DNA of 45,450 nt from an uncultured Collinsella sp. GTDB taxonomy: Bacteria; Actinomycetota; Coriobacteriia; Coriobacteriales; Coriobacteriaceae. The DNA lies in NCBI GenBank assembly GCA_902465015.1, contig CABQLK010000012.1:1-45450 (forward strand), given 5' to 3'. Of the stretch, positions 7,719-17,311 are shown in pieces. Under the pieces are notes generated by a model, which was not told the DNA's origin, searched no databases, and saw only the letters and a program-made list of their open reading frames with translations. Both the position numbers and the translations under genes were made by a program. Each line of letters starts with the position of its first letter. Positions within the stretch are counted from its first letter, which is position 1.

Positions 7719-9872
7719 TTACTGAACTTTGCTGGCGAACTCGAGGTATTGCATGCGCTGCAGCTTGTCGATCGTCGAGGCGTATGGGCTGTCTTCAGAT
7801 TCCAAGTCGTAGCGCAGCCCGTCGGCACCAAGGTAGCCGGCGACATTGATGGTGGGCACATCTGACCTTGTTGCAAGCAGAGCTTTTTGATAGTCGGTGA
7901 GCGGGGCGCCGATCTTATTAAGGGTAATGGCTGCAATCTCGTTTGCCCCGACGGTGTCGTAGACGTTGAGCTCGGTATTGCCGGCGATTTCATAGTTAGC
8001 CCAGACGAAATAGGTCGACTGATAGATACGGAAAGCGTGGCTTGCCGTATCTTCCTGAGGGTACAGCTCGTCGTTGAGGGTCGTTGCGGCGCTCGGCTGA
8101 TGGTCGCCAAAAAAGACAAGGACAACCGGTCTGCCGATATTGCGGAGCTCGTTGATAAAGTACTCGAGGTCCCGGTCGGATGCGTTGATGCAGGTAAGAT
8201 AGGTGTTGAGTGCACTATTGGCGCCCTCGCTGGCCCCCTCGACCCAATAGTTTGTCAGCTCTTCGGCGGGAACGGTGCCATAGTCGTAGCCGCCGTGATT
8301 TTGCATCGTGACGTCAAAGATGAACTGCGGCGCTTCGTCGGTTCTAAGCAGGTCGAGTATCTTGTCGTAGGTGGCGTAGTCGCATACGCCGGCATGGTAA
8401 CAGGGCGCACCTTCGAAATCGCCGATTGAAAGAAAGTCTCCAAAGCCCAGCTGCTGATAGATCTTATCTCGATGGTAGTTGACGGGGTTTTGCGGGTGCA
8501 TAGCGGTAGCGGTATACCCAAGCTCTTTAAGGTCCTTTGCCAGGCTGTTGACGTCATTCATCTGATACAGCTGATAGGGGATCTTGCCTAATCCGACAAA
8601 GGCCGTTGTCGCTCCGGTCAAAAATTCGAATTCGGAGTTTGCCGTTCCGCCACCGGTGACCGAAGCGAGCATGGTGCCGCGAACAAGTGTGTCGGGAAGC
8701 GAGTTGTAGAATGCGGGGCCGGTGTACCCGGCCGCCTGGAGCTGCTCAAAGCACGAAAGGTCGCTAAAACTCTCGTTCATGACGGCAACAATTGTCGGCT
8801 TGATTTCATTGAACTGGGCAACGGCAGCCGCGCGCTGCTCGCTCGAGCCATACGTGCTGTCGTAGGCGGCGGCGAGCTCCTGCTCGATGCTCTGCGCCTC
8901 ATCGGGCGTATAGCCTTCGGGCTTCTCAATGGGCAACTCGTTGACCATTTCGGTGAACGAAGTGATAAAACCCTGAGACGTATATGTGGTGATGGGCTGC
9001 CAACGGTCAAATCCAAAATCCAGCGCCTGCTCCAAGTCGATGCTGGAAAAGCCTGAGAGCCCCACAACGGTCACTAGCAGAAAAGCGCAGAGGTTAGCGG
9101 CGATTGCGGGGAAGACATGGGTGGGCGTACGGAGCTTTCGCGGTCGGATAAGCGAAAGAAGCCCCAGGGAAATCTCCAGCAGGGCGAGAGAGGTTACGAT
9201 TCCGGCGGTAAAGGTAAACTCGTATCCCTCGCTCACTTCCATTGCGGTGCCAAGGGCCAAGATATCGCTTGGCAGGATGGCTTCGCCTTTAAACGTTATG
9301 ACGAAGTGCTCGGCAATGCCAAGGATGCAACAGGCGACGGGCACGAGGGCCATGACGCCTCCATGACGCTGTCCCAGCAAATAAAGGGAGAGCAGAACCG
9401 TCGCGAGCAGCCCGACGGAAAACCCGAATGAGTTGGCGGGAATGCGATAGAACGTTTCGTTACAGGCAATTTCGAGCGAAACGAACGAGAGCGCTGAAAC
9501 AGCGGCGATGACAAGGATGTCACGGCAAATACAGGCAACCGTTCCCGTCGCAAGATCGGTTTGGTCGATAAGTCCCGAAACCAAGGGCTCGACAAGAAGT
9601 ATGACGGCGGTAGCACCGAGCGCCGAATAAGAAAGGACCCATAGGGAATTGTCCTCATTTACGAGCAATTGATTCGTAATCCATGCAGCTACCATGCCGA
9701 GCGGGATGAGGAGCGTCGCGCACCAAAAGACGCGGGCAATGGGCGGCTTTTCATTGTGTTTGATTGAAAAATACACGCGCACGACGACGGTGGCCACGAT
9801 AAGGACGGCGATGAATATGGGCAGATTGGCCATGTCGCTCGAAGTGATTTCAAGGGGGATATCTTCGGTCAT
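7719..9872 (-). CDS. LTA synthase family membrane sulfatase
   Basis: Predicted polyglycerolphosphate-type polymerase or phosphoglycerol transferase acting on the outer face of the membrane. The 717-aa protein has an N-terminal region of several hydrophobic segments (about residues 15-320), then an extracellular alkaline-phosphatase/sulfatase-fold domain. E367 in VMNESFSD fits the metal-binding glutamate, and T410 in GGGTANSEFEF fits the catalytic threonine that carries the glycerol phosphate; their 43-residue spacing resembles that in LtaS. FGDHQPS near the C-terminus matches the conserved metal-binding DH. The start at 9872 has AGAGGAA upstream. It is transcribed away from uvrA. Whether it makes lipoteichoic acid or modifies another glycopolymer cannot be told. 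Confidence 0.88.
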   Translation of the reverse strand: MTEDIPLEITSSDMANLPIFIAVLIVATVVVRVYFSIKHNEKPPIARVFWCATLLIPLGMVAAWITNQLLVNEDNSLWVLSYSALGATAVILLVEPLVSGLIDQTDLATGTVACICRDILVIAAVSALSFVSLEIACNETFYRIPANSFGFSVGLLATVLLSLYLLGQRHGGVMALVPVACCILGIAEHFVITFKGEAILPSDILALGTAMEVSEGYEFTFTAGIVTSLALLEISLGLLSLIRPRKLRTPTHVFPAIAANLCAFLLVTVVGLSGFSSIDLEQALDFGFDRWQPITTYTSQGFITSFTEMVNELPIEKPEGYTPDEAQSIEQELAAAYDSTYGSSEQRAAAVAQFNEIKPTIVAVMNESFSDLSCFEQLQAAGYTGPAFYNSLPDTLVRGTMLASVTGGGTANSEFEFLTGATTAFVGLGKIPYQLYQMNDVNSLAKDLKELGYTATAMHPQNPVNYHRDKIYQQLGFGDFLSIGDFEGAPCYHAGVCDYATYDKILDLLRTDEAPQFIFDVTMQNHGGYDYGTVPAEELTNYWVEGASEGANSALNTYLTCINASDRDLEYFINELRNIGRPVVLVFFGDHQPSAATTLNDELYPQEDTASHAFRIYQSTYFVWANYEIAGNTELNVYDTVGANEIAAITLNKIGAPLTDYQKALLATRSDVPTINVAGYLGADGLRYDLESEDSPYASTIDKLQRMQYLEFASKVQ

Positions 9873-9883
9873 GGACGTTCCTC

Positions 9884-9923
9884 TGTTACAGCAAATTAAG
9901 TTCAGTAGTAGATTACTGTAACC
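9884..9923. repeat. Inverted repeat upstream of the LTA-synthase-like gene
   Basis: GTTACAG at 9885-9891 and CTGTAAC at 9916-9922 form a 7-bp inverted repeat 24 bases apart, in the divergent region between the LTA-synthase-like gene and uvrA. It could be an operator or a leader stem. Confidence 0.35.
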
Positions 9924-9990
9924 TTTCCACGGCATTTCGAGAAACAAAGCACCCGATACGCAAAGCTAAAGGTCTGCGAATCTTGTATTA

Positions 9991-10004
9991 CGAACATCTG
10001 TGCG
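9991..10004 (+). promoter_or_regulatory. Candidate LexA (SOS) box upstream of uvrA
   Basis: CGAACATCTGTGCG matches the Gram-positive/actinobacterial LexA consensus CGAAC-N4-GTTCG except for one base in the right half. It lies 62 bases before the uvrA start, a suitable place for an SOS operator, and uvrA is a classical SOS gene. lexA is not in the window. Confidence 0.5.
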
Positions 10005-10065
10005 CGTCGAGTGCGCTAAACTCATCGACAGTATGATTCGATGCAATAGGAGGCAAGGAGCTTCC

Positions 10066-12945
10066 ATGTCTGATTCTTCTATCGTTATTCGCGGCGCTCG
10101 TGAGCACAACCTCCGTGATATCGATGTTTCCATTCCGCGTGACCAACTCGTGGTCATTACCGGTCTTTCTGGCTCGGGCAAGAGTTCGCTGGCATTTGAC
10201 ACTATCTATGCCGAGGGCCAGCGTCGATACGTCGAGAGTCTTTCGAGCTATGCGCGCCAGTTCTTGGGCCAGATGGACAAACCCGACTTGGATTCAATCG
10301 ACGGCCTTTCGCCGGCGGTGTCGATCGACCAAAAGACGACGTCTAAAAACCCTCGCTCGACGGTTGGCACCGTAACCGAGATTTATGACTATCTGCGCCT
10401 GCTGTTCGCCCGTGTGGGCACCCCGCACTGTCCCGAATGCGGCCGCGTCATTGAGCGCCAGACGACCGACCAGGTTGCCGACAAAGTCTTGGCGGCGGGG
10501 GAGGGTCGCCGCGCGTTTGTGCTGGCACCGGTGGTGCGCGGGCGAAAAGGCGAGTACACCAAACTGTTTGAGGACCTTCGCGCCGAGGGCTTTAGCCGCG
10601 TGCGTGTCGACGGCGAAGTGCGCTCGCTCGATGATCCGATCGATCTGGACAAGAAGTTCAAACACGATATCGAGGTCGTAGTCGACCGCATCGTGATCCG
10701 TGAGAATTCTCTGGGCCGTATCGCCGAGTCTGTTGAACAGGCGACTGCCTTGGCGCACGGTAATGTGAACGTATACATGCTGCCCGATCGCGATGCTCCC
10801 GAGGGGACCGAGGGCGAGCTACTGGAGTATTCGTTGGCTCTGGCATGCCCGGAGCACGGGCACTCCATCGACGACCTACAACCCCGCGACTTTTCGTTCA
10901 ACGCTCCCTATGGCGCATGTCCTGAGTGCGACGGCCTGGGCTTTAAGAAAACCGTTGATGCCGAGGCGCTGATTGAGGATCCCTCGAAGTCCATTGCCGA
11001 CGGAGTCTTTGGTAGCCTGTTTGGCAATTCGAACTACTATCCGCAGATTTTTGCTGCGGTCTGCAAACACTTTAAGGTGAGCGCCGATACGCCGTGGGGG
11101 GACTTGCCCCCTCGCGTGCGTCGTGCGTTTTTGGATGGCATGGGCGACACGAAGATTTCGGTCGACTATCAAAAGCTCGATGGGCGTCGCAGCCAGTGGG
11201 ATACCAAGTTTTCGGGCGTTCGCAACATCCTGTACGAACGCTATACCGAGACGACGAACGAGAACACCAAGGCGCGCCTGGAGAAGTACATTCGCGAGGA
11301 GCCGTGCTCGAGCTGTCACGGTTCTCGCCTGCGTCCCGAGATGCTTGCCGTCACCGTGGGCGGCAAGTCCATTTACGAGGTTTGTTGCCTGTCGTGCCGT
11401 GAATCGCTCGAGTTTTTTGAGGGCCTGGAACTCACCGAGCGCCAACAGTTTATCGGCGGCCGTATCGTCAAGGAAATCCTGGAGCGCTTGCGTTTTCTGG
11501 TCGATGTTGGACTCGACTATCTGACGCTCGATCGTGCCTCGGCGACGCTTTCCGGTGGCGAGGCGCAGCGTATTCGACTGGCAACGCAGATCGGCGCGGG
11601 TCTCATGGGCGTGCTCTATATTCTGGACGAGCCCTCGATCGGTCTTCATCAGCGTGACAACGAGCGCCTGATTAAGACGCTCGAGCGCCTGCGCGATATC
11701 GGCAATACCGTTATCGTTGTCGAACACGACGAGGATACAATCCGTGCCGCCGACTACGTGATCGACATGGGGCCCGGCGCCGGTGTCAACGGCGGGCACG
11801 TAGTCGCGGCGGGAACGCCTGCCGATATCATGGCGTGTCCTGAGTCGATGACGGGCGCTTACCTGACCGGCAAACGAATGATTCGGGTGCCTGATGAACG
11901 GCGCAAGCCCGGTCGCGGCTGCCTTAAAATTACGGGCGCTCGAGCCAACAACCTCAAAAACGTTACTGCCAAGATCGAGTTTGGTACGCTTACGGTTGTT
12001 ACCGGCGTGTCGGGATCGGGCAAGAGCTCCCTGGTTACCGACACCATTGCGCCTGCCCTTACGAATGCCATTCACCGCTCGACGCGCCCTGTGGGTCCGT
12101 ATAAGAAAATCGAGGGCATTGAGTGTATCGATAAGGTTATCGATATCGACCAGTCGCCGATTGGCCGTACGCCGCGTTCCAACCCTGCTACCTATATCGG
12201 CCTGTGGGATGATCTTCGCGCACTGTTTGCGAGTACGCCGGAGTCGAAGGCGCGCGGCTACTCGCCGGGTCGTTTCTCCTTTAATGTGAGTGGCGGGCGC
12301 TGTGAGGCGTGCAAGGGCGACGGGCAGATCAAGATCGAGATGCACTTCCTTCCCGATATCTACGTTCCCTGCGAAGTTTGCGGCGGTAAACGCTACAACC
12401 GCGAGACACTCGAGGTCACCTACCGTGGCAAGACCATCTCGGACGTGCTAGACATGAGCGTCACCGAGGCGCTGGCCTTCTTTGGGAATATCCCGCAGAT
12501 TAAGCGAAAGCTCCAGACGCTGTACGATGTAGGCTTGGGCTACGTGAGCCTGGGCCAGCCCGCCACGACGCTCTCGGGCGGCGAGGCGCAGCGTGTGAAG
12601 CTCGCCAAGGAGCTTCATCGACGCCAGACGGGCAAGACGTTCTATATTTTGGACGAGCCGACGACCGGTCTTCATTTTGAGGACGTCCGCCAGCTGCTCG
12701 ATGTGCTGCAGCGCTTGGTCGATGCGGGCAACACGGTGCTGGTGATTGAGCACAACCTTGATGTCATCAAGGTTGCCGACCGCCTGATCGATATGGGTCC
12801 CGAGGGCGGTAACGGCGGCGGAACCGTCGTGGTTTCGGGCACACCGGAGCAGGTTGCGGACTGTCCGCAGAGTTATACGGGCAAGTTTTTGGCGCCGTTG
12901 CTCAGGCGCGACCGGGAGCGTCAGGCTCAACTTGATGTTCAATAA
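10066..12945 (+). CDS. uvrA: Excinuclease ABC subunit A
   Basis: DNA-damage sensor of nucleotide excision repair: a dimeric ABC-type ATPase that scans DNA with UvrB. The 959-aa protein has two ATPase halves. The first has Walker A GLSGSGKS at 33-40, signature LSGGEAQR from 495 and Walker B ILDEPSIGLH. The second has GVSGSGKS from 647, LSGGEAQR from 836 and YILDEPTTGLH. Zinc finger 1 reads C261-x-x-H264 with C285-x-x-C288, so one usual Cys is His, as in several actinobacteria. Zinc finger 2 uses C746, C749, C769 and C772. ATG 10066 follows AGGAGGCAAGGAG. A LexA-box-like site lies upstream. Confidence 0.98.
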   Translation: MSDSSIVIRGAREHNLRDIDVSIPRDQLVVITGLSGSGKSSLAFDTIYAEGQRRYVESLSSYARQFLGQMDKPDLDSIDGLSPAVSIDQKTTSKNPRSTVGTVTEIYDYLRLLFARVGTPHCPECGRVIERQTTDQVADKVLAAGEGRRAFVLAPVVRGRKGEYTKLFEDLRAEGFSRVRVDGEVRSLDDPIDLDKKFKHDIEVVVDRIVIRENSLGRIAESVEQATALAHGNVNVYMLPDRDAPEGTEGELLEYSLALACPEHGHSIDDLQPRDFSFNAPYGACPECDGLGFKKTVDAEALIEDPSKSIADGVFGSLFGNSNYYPQIFAAVCKHFKVSADTPWGDLPPRVRRAFLDGMGDTKISVDYQKLDGRRSQWDTKFSGVRNILYERYTETTNENTKARLEKYIREEPCSSCHGSRLRPEMLAVTVGGKSIYEVCCLSCRESLEFFEGLELTERQQFIGGRIVKEILERLRFLVDVGLDYLTLDRASATLSGGEAQRIRLATQIGAGLMGVLYILDEPSIGLHQRDNERLIKTLERLRDIGNTVIVVEHDEDTIRAADYVIDMGPGAGVNGGHVVAAGTPADIMACPESMTGAYLTGKRMIRVPDERRKPGRGCLKITGARANNLKNVTAKIEFGTLTVVTGVSGSGKSSLVTDTIAPALTNAIHRSTRPVGPYKKIEGIECIDKVIDIDQSPIGRTPRSNPATYIGLWDDLRALFASTPESKARGYSPGRFSFNVSGGRCEACKGDGQIKIEMHFLPDIYVPCEVCGGKRYNRETLEVTYRGKTISDVLDMSVTEALAFFGNIPQIKRKLQTLYDVGLGYVSLGQPATTLSGGEAQRVKLAKELHRRQTGKTFYILDEPTTGLHFEDVRQLLDVLQRLVDAGNTVLVIEHNLDVIKVADRLIDMGPEGGNGGGTVVVSGTPEQVADCPQSYTGKFLAPLLRRDRERQAQLDVQ

Positions 12946-12965
12946 ATAGGCGATTCAGTTTATGG

Positions 12966-12998
12966 GCGCCATCGACTCCTTGTGATTCGATGGCGCTT
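12966..12998 (+). terminator. Probable uvrA terminator hairpin
   Basis: A perfect 10-bp stem (12966-12975 with 12987-12996, 11-base loop) lies 20 bases after the uvrA stop. It is followed by only TTGCTG, so the U-tract is weak. Confidence 0.55.
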
Positions 12999-13034
12999 GC
13001 TGTGCCGAAGTGACGTATGCAGCCGAATTGGACA

Positions 13035-13040
13035 TATACT
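13035..13040 (+). promoter_or_regulatory. Possible -10 element of the ybaK-murJ-uvrC unit
   Basis: TATACT at 13035-13040 lies 38 bases before the ybaK-like start and after the uvrA hairpin. A -35 box is not clear (TGACGT at 13011-13016 has an 18-base spacer). The same hexamer occurs before uvrB and rapZ. Confidence 0.4.
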
Positions 13041-13077
13041 TAATCCTTGCGTCCAAATGCGAGGGAAAGGATATGTC

Positions 13078-13578
13078 ATGGCAAAGGCTGTAAAGACGCC
13101 AAAAACCAATGCGATGCGCGAGCTGGAAAGCGCCGGCATTTCCTATGTTCTACATACGTACGAAGACGATGGCGATGAGTCGGTGGGCCTGGGGGTCGCG
13201 ATTTCGGAGCAGCTTGGCGAGGAGCCCGGTCAAGGATTTAAGACTTTGGTCTGTGTGACACCGTCCAACGACTATGTCGTGTGCTGCATCCCTGTTGCCG
13301 ACGAGCTCGATTTAAAGTCCGCCGCGCGTGCCGCGGGGGAGAAGTCCTTGGCCATGATGCATGTGAAGGATTTGCTTGCGGCGACTGGCTACGTTCGCGG
13401 CGGCTGCAGCCCGGTCGGTATGAAAAAACGCTACCGGACGCTCATTGATGAGACGTGTGTCCTTTGGGATACCATTTTTATTTCGGGAGGCAAGCGTGGT
13501 TATCAGCTCGAGCTTGCACCCGATGATTTAATAGCATTTTGCGGGGCGACGGTTGCCGCGATTACGAGAGAGGACTGA
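13078..13578 (+). CDS. YbaK/EbsC-family aminoacyl-tRNA deacylase
   Basis: Predicted to hydrolyse mischarged tRNA, probably Cys-tRNA(Pro), in trans. The 166-aa protein is the size of a stand-alone YbaK domain. It shows the family features: an N-terminal helix then YVLHTYE, FKTLVC, the active-site region around the conserved lysine near LDLKSAAR, a GYVRGGCSPVGMKK motif equivalent to the G-x-x-x-G-G-x-x-P loop, and GGKRGYQLELAPDDL near the C-terminus. ATG 13078 is chosen because AAAGGA lies seven bases upstream; the frame upstream overlaps the uvrA hairpin. murJ begins three bases after its stop. The precise tRNA substrate is inferred from the family. Confidence 0.88.
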   Translation: MAKAVKTPKTNAMRELESAGISYVLHTYEDDGDESVGLGVAISEQLGEEPGQGFKTLVCVTPSNDYVVCCIPVADELDLKSAARAAGEKSLAMMHVKDLLAATGYVRGGCSPVGMKKRYRTLIDETCVLWDTIFISGGKRGYQLELAPDDLIAFCGATVAAITRED

Positions 13579-13581
13579 GCG

Positions 13582-15264
13582 ATGCCGCAGGAAGAATTGA
13601 AGCGCGGAGCTCATTTTGCAAAAGAATCTGCGCCTCAGACACCCTCATCCGAAGCTTCTTCGTCGCGAGATGACACTGACGACATGGGCTCGTCGGACTA
13701 CTCCACGGTTGGTCGTTCCGCCGGGCTTATGACCATCCTGACTATCGTGTCTCGCGTCACCGGTTTTATCCGCACGTGGGCAATGGCGGCCGCTATCGGC
13801 ATGTCGCTGCTCTCGTCCTCCTATCAGGTCGCCAACAACCTGCCCAATATGCTCTACGAACTCGTGATGGGTGGCATGCTCGTGACGGCGTTTTTGCCCG
13901 TGTACATGGGCGTGAGGCGTGAGCAGGGTCGCGAGGCCTCGAACGAGTACGTGGGCAACCTGCTCGGCATTCTGCTTTTGGTGCTGGGTGGCATTTCGTT
14001 GCTGGGGACCGTGTTCGCCCCGGGCTTTATCTGGACGCAATCGTTCCTTTCGGGTGACGGCGGCAGCATGGATACCGCTGCGTTCATGTTCCGTTTCTTT
14101 GCCATCCAGATTCTGTTCTATGGTTTGGGCTCGGTGTTTTCGGGCGTTCTCAACGCACACCGCGACTACTTCTGGTCGACGTTTGCCCCGGTCCTCAACA
14201 ATGTGATCGTCATTGCGAGCTTTATGGGTTTTGCGCCCGTGTCCGCACAGTTTGGCGAACGTGCCGGCATCATCTTGATTGCGGCCGGTACGACCCTCGG
14301 TGTCTTTGTTCAGATGGCATGTCAGATCCCCGCGCTTGGCAAGCACGGCGTGCATCCCCATATCCATATCGACTTTAAGGACCCCGCGCTGCGTCAGACG
14401 ATTGCGCTCGGTATCCCGACGCTGCTCGCCACGGTGTGCATGTTTGTCTCGACTTCTATCACCAACGCTGCCGCGCTGGTGGTCCAGCCCGAGACTGGCC
14501 CTTCCGTCATCGCCTATGCGCGCCTGTGGTACACGCTGCCCTACGCGCTGATTGCCGCCTCGCTTTCGACGGCGCTCTATACCGAGCTCTCTCACGACGC
14601 ACAGGAGAAGGATTACGACAGCGTTCGCACGGGCATTTCGCGTGGCGTCGCCCAGATGCTGTTCTTCCTGATTCCGTTCGCGCTGTACCTGATTGTCTTC
14701 GCGCGTCCGCTCAACATGATTTACTGTGCCGGCAAGTTTGATGAGTCCGGCGTGGCGCTGGTGTCCGAATTCCTTGTCTACCTGGCGTTCTCGCTGCCGC
14801 TCTACGGCGTGGTCGTGTTGATGCAGAAGAGCTTCTCTGCCCTGCTCGATATGAAGCCTTATAGCCGCTATTGCCTGTATTCCGCCATCGGCCAGGCCGG
14901 CTCGGTTCTGCTGTTTGGCGTTGTGCTGGGCTTCGGTATGCCGGCAATCGCGCTTTCGTATGTCGTCGACTACGTGATCTTGGTCGGCTGTTCGCTGTGG
15001 TGGCTGCGTCGTCGCCTGCGTGGTCTTCAGGTCAAATCTATCCTGCATGGCGGCTTCTTTGGCCTTTTGCTCGGTGGCCTGGGTGCTGCCGCAGGCACCG
15101 GCGTCATGGGGGCGCTTGAACACTTTGTCGGGGCACTTGGCGGCTCGATTCTGATTACTCTTGGCTACGTTTGCGTTGCGGGTGTCGTCTCGCTTGCTGT
15201 TACCTTTGGCCTTGCCGTCGTCCTTAAGATGCCCGAGGTCTCGGCGTTGCTTCGTCGCAAGTAG
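13582..15264 (+). CDS. murJ: Lipid II flippase MurJ
   Basis: Predicted to move lipid II from the inner to the outer face of the cytoplasmic membrane for peptidoglycan synthesis. The 560-aa protein begins with a polar, Ser/Thr-rich cytosolic tail of about 45 residues, then a MATE-like core with about fourteen hydrophobic segments. Typical MurJ sequence is visible: SRVTGFIRTWAMAAAIG in the first helix, then YQVANNLPNMLYELVMGGML and a long run ending AFLPVYM. It starts three bases after ybaK, with GAGAGGA as ribosome binding site, and its stop touches the uvrC start region, so the three genes likely form one operon. Confidence 0.94.
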   Translation: MPQEELKRGAHFAKESAPQTPSSEASSSRDDTDDMGSSDYSTVGRSAGLMTILTIVSRVTGFIRTWAMAAAIGMSLLSSSYQVANNLPNMLYELVMGGMLVTAFLPVYMGVRREQGREASNEYVGNLLGILLLVLGGISLLGTVFAPGFIWTQSFLSGDGGSMDTAAFMFRFFAIQILFYGLGSVFSGVLNAHRDYFWSTFAPVLNNVIVIASFMGFAPVSAQFGERAGIILIAAGTTLGVFVQMACQIPALGKHGVHPHIHIDFKDPALRQTIALGIPTLLATVCMFVSTSITNAAALVVQPETGPSVIAYARLWYTLPYALIAASLSTALYTELSHDAQEKDYDSVRTGISRGVAQMLFFLIPFALYLIVFARPLNMIYCAGKFDESGVALVSEFLVYLAFSLPLYGVVVLMQKSFSALLDMKPYSRYCLYSAIGQAGSVLLFGVVLGFGMPAIALSYVVDYVILVGCSLWWLRRRLRGLQVKSILHGGFFGLLLGGLGAAAGTGVMGALEHFVGALGGSILITLGYVCVAGVVSLAVTFGLAVVLKMPEVSALLRRK

Positions 15265-15270
15265 GTGCGC

Positions 15271-17211
15271 GTGGCCGGTCACGACAACATTCCAACGCTT
15301 GCCGAACAGGTTTCGCGCGTTCCTACACAGCCCGGATGCTACCTTTGGAAGGATGCCAAGGGCGATGTCATCTACGTGGGCAAGGCGAAAAACCTGCGTG
15401 CCCGCATGCGTCAATACGTGACACTGCAGGATGAGCGTCAAAAGATCCCGCTGATGATGCAGCTGGTGGCGAGCTTTGACTATATCGTGGTGGAGACCGA
15501 GCACGAGGCGTTGGTGCTCGAGCGCAATTTGATTGGTCAGTACCATCCGTACTTTAACGTCGACCTCAAGGATGACAAGAGCTACCCCTTTATCGCCATT
15601 ACAAAGGGCGACCTGTATCCCGCTATCAAATATACGCGTGAGCGCCATAAGCCGGGAACGCGTTATTTTGGTCCCTATACTGACAGCCGCGCGGCGCGTG
15701 AGACCATTGACACGCTGCGCAAGGTGATTCCGATCTGCTCGGCTTCTTGTGCGGAGTGGCGTCGTTGTCGTCGTATCGTCGAGTCCCACAAGGGCGAGGA
15801 AGACATCGTCAATATGATTTGCGCGCAAAACGGGCGTCCCTGCTTTGACTACCATGTCGGGCGCGGCCCGGGTGCGTGTGTCGGCGCGATTTCCCCGGCA
15901 GACTATGCCAAGAACGTCAAGCGTGTCGAGCGCTTTTTGTCGGGCCATCGCAAGGATGTCGTCGATGAGCTGACCTCCGAGATGACGGATGCCGCCGAGG
16001 CGCTCGACTTTGAGCGCGCGGCACGCGTCAAACGTCGTTTGGAGGTCATCAGGGGTCTGGACGATCGTCAGCAAGTCGTTTTTCCCTCCAGTGTCGATAT
16101 CGATGTCATCGGTTTCTATCGCGAGGAGACCATCTCCGCCGCTTGCGTCTTCGTCGTTCGCGAGGGCCGTACAGTTCGCACCTGCGAGTTCATTCTCGAC
16201 AAGGGTCTTGATGTTGACGAGGAAGAGCTCCAGTCGGGCTTTCTTAAGCGCTATTACGACGAGACGGCTGATATCCCAGCTGAGGTCAACCTTTCCGTCG
16301 AGCTTGAGGATGCGGAGGCGCTGGGGGAGTGGCTTGCGGGCAAGCGTGAGCGTTCCTGCCATCTCCATAGGCCGCAGCGTGGCGAAAAGCACCGTCTGCT
16401 CGATATGGCATCCAAAAATGCGCGCCATGCCCTCATGCGCTACATGATGCGAACGGGGTACGCTGACGACCGCACCAATCAAGCGCTCCTGGAGCTCGAA
16501 AGTGCGTTGGCGCTGCCATCGCCGCCGTTGCGTATCGAGTGCTTCGATATCTCTACACTGCATGGCACCTTTACGGTCGCCTCGATGGTGGTGTTTACCA
16601 ACGGGCGCGCCGACAAGAGCCAGTACCGTCGTTTTAAAATTCAGGCCGAATTGGACGAGGCAAACGACTTCGTGTCGATGTCCGAGGTTTTGGGACGACG
16701 CTATGCTCCCAAGCGCATGGCCGACGAGCGCTTTGGCTCGCGCCCCGATTTGCTCGTTGTCGATGGCGGTAAGCCGCAATTGACCGCTGCGATCAAGCAA
16801 CTTGAGGCTCTTGGGCTCGATATACCAGTTTGTGGCTTGGCGAAGGCCGACGAGGAAGTTTTTGTGCCTTGGGACGAGACTCCTGTCGTGCTGCCGACCG
16901 GGTCTGCTTCGCTCTATCTAATTAAACAGGTACGCGATGAGTCCCACCGATTTGCCATCACGTTCCACCGTGAGTTGCGCGATAAAGCCATGACGGTTTC
17001 GGTACTCGATGACGTTCCGGGCGTGGGACCCACCAGAAAACGTGCCCTTATGCGCCATTTTGGCTCGATGAAGCGTTTGCGCGCGGCGAGCGAGCAAGAG
17101 ATCGCGGAAGTTCGCGGCATACCTGCCGATGTTGCCAAGGCGGTCCACGAGGCGCTCGTTGCATGGAATGCCGAGCGCGCCGAGGCGGCGGCTGGCCATT
17201 CCGATAGCTAA
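15271..17211 (+). CDS. uvrC: Excinuclease ABC subunit C
   Basis: Dual nuclease of nucleotide excision repair that cuts on both sides of a UvrB-marked lesion. The protein of about 646 aa has the N-terminal GIY-YIG nuclease (GCYLWKDAKGDVIYVGKAKN), a central UVR domain (about 237-255, ALDFERAARVKRRLE), an RNase H-like nuclease with IECFDIS and LLVVDGGKPQL, and C-terminal helix-hairpin-helix motifs (DDVPGVGPTRKRALMRHFGS). Two GTG starts are possible: 15265 directly abuts the murJ stop, while 15271 has AGTAGG four bases upstream and is preferred. In many actinobacteria the next gene is rapZ; here a sialic acid locus intervenes. Confidence 0.97.
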   Translation: MAGHDNIPTLAEQVSRVPTQPGCYLWKDAKGDVIYVGKAKNLRARMRQYVTLQDERQKIPLMMQLVASFDYIVVETEHEALVLERNLIGQYHPYFNVDLKDDKSYPFIAITKGDLYPAIKYTRERHKPGTRYFGPYTDSRAARETIDTLRKVIPICSASCAEWRRCRRIVESHKGEEDIVNMICAQNGRPCFDYHVGRGPGACVGAISPADYAKNVKRVERFLSGHRKDVVDELTSEMTDAAEALDFERAARVKRRLEVIRGLDDRQQVVFPSSVDIDVIGFYREETISAACVFVVREGRTVRTCEFILDKGLDVDEEELQSGFLKRYYDETADIPAEVNLSVELEDAEALGEWLAGKRERSCHLHRPQRGEKHRLLDMASKNARHALMRYMMRTGYADDRTNQALLELESALALPSPPLRIECFDISTLHGTFTVASMVVFTNGRADKSQYRRFKIQAELDEANDFVSMSEVLGRRYAPKRMADERFGSRPDLLVVDGGKPQLTAAIKQLEALGLDIPVCGLAKADEEVFVPWDETPVVLPTGSASLYLIKQVRDESHRFAITFHRELRDKAMTVSVLDDVPGVGPTRKRALMRHFGSMKRLRAASEQEIAEVRGIPADVAKAVHEALVAWNAERAEAAAGHSDS

Positions 17212-17311
17212 ACACGAGCCTAAACAACTGATATACATGATTGCGCGATTTTCAACCATTTATTTCGCCATGATTGCCTGCTGGTTTCGGGTTTTATTAA
17301 CGCTAAAACGT

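Noticed and set aside
13645..16800. Very long minus-strand open frame of 1051 codons opposite murJ and uvrC
   Set aside because: murJ and uvrC are unmistakable on the plus strand. The antisense protein is rich in His, Arg and Gln, with no domain, and it spans two genes, which is typical of a mirror frame in codon-biased high-GC DNA.
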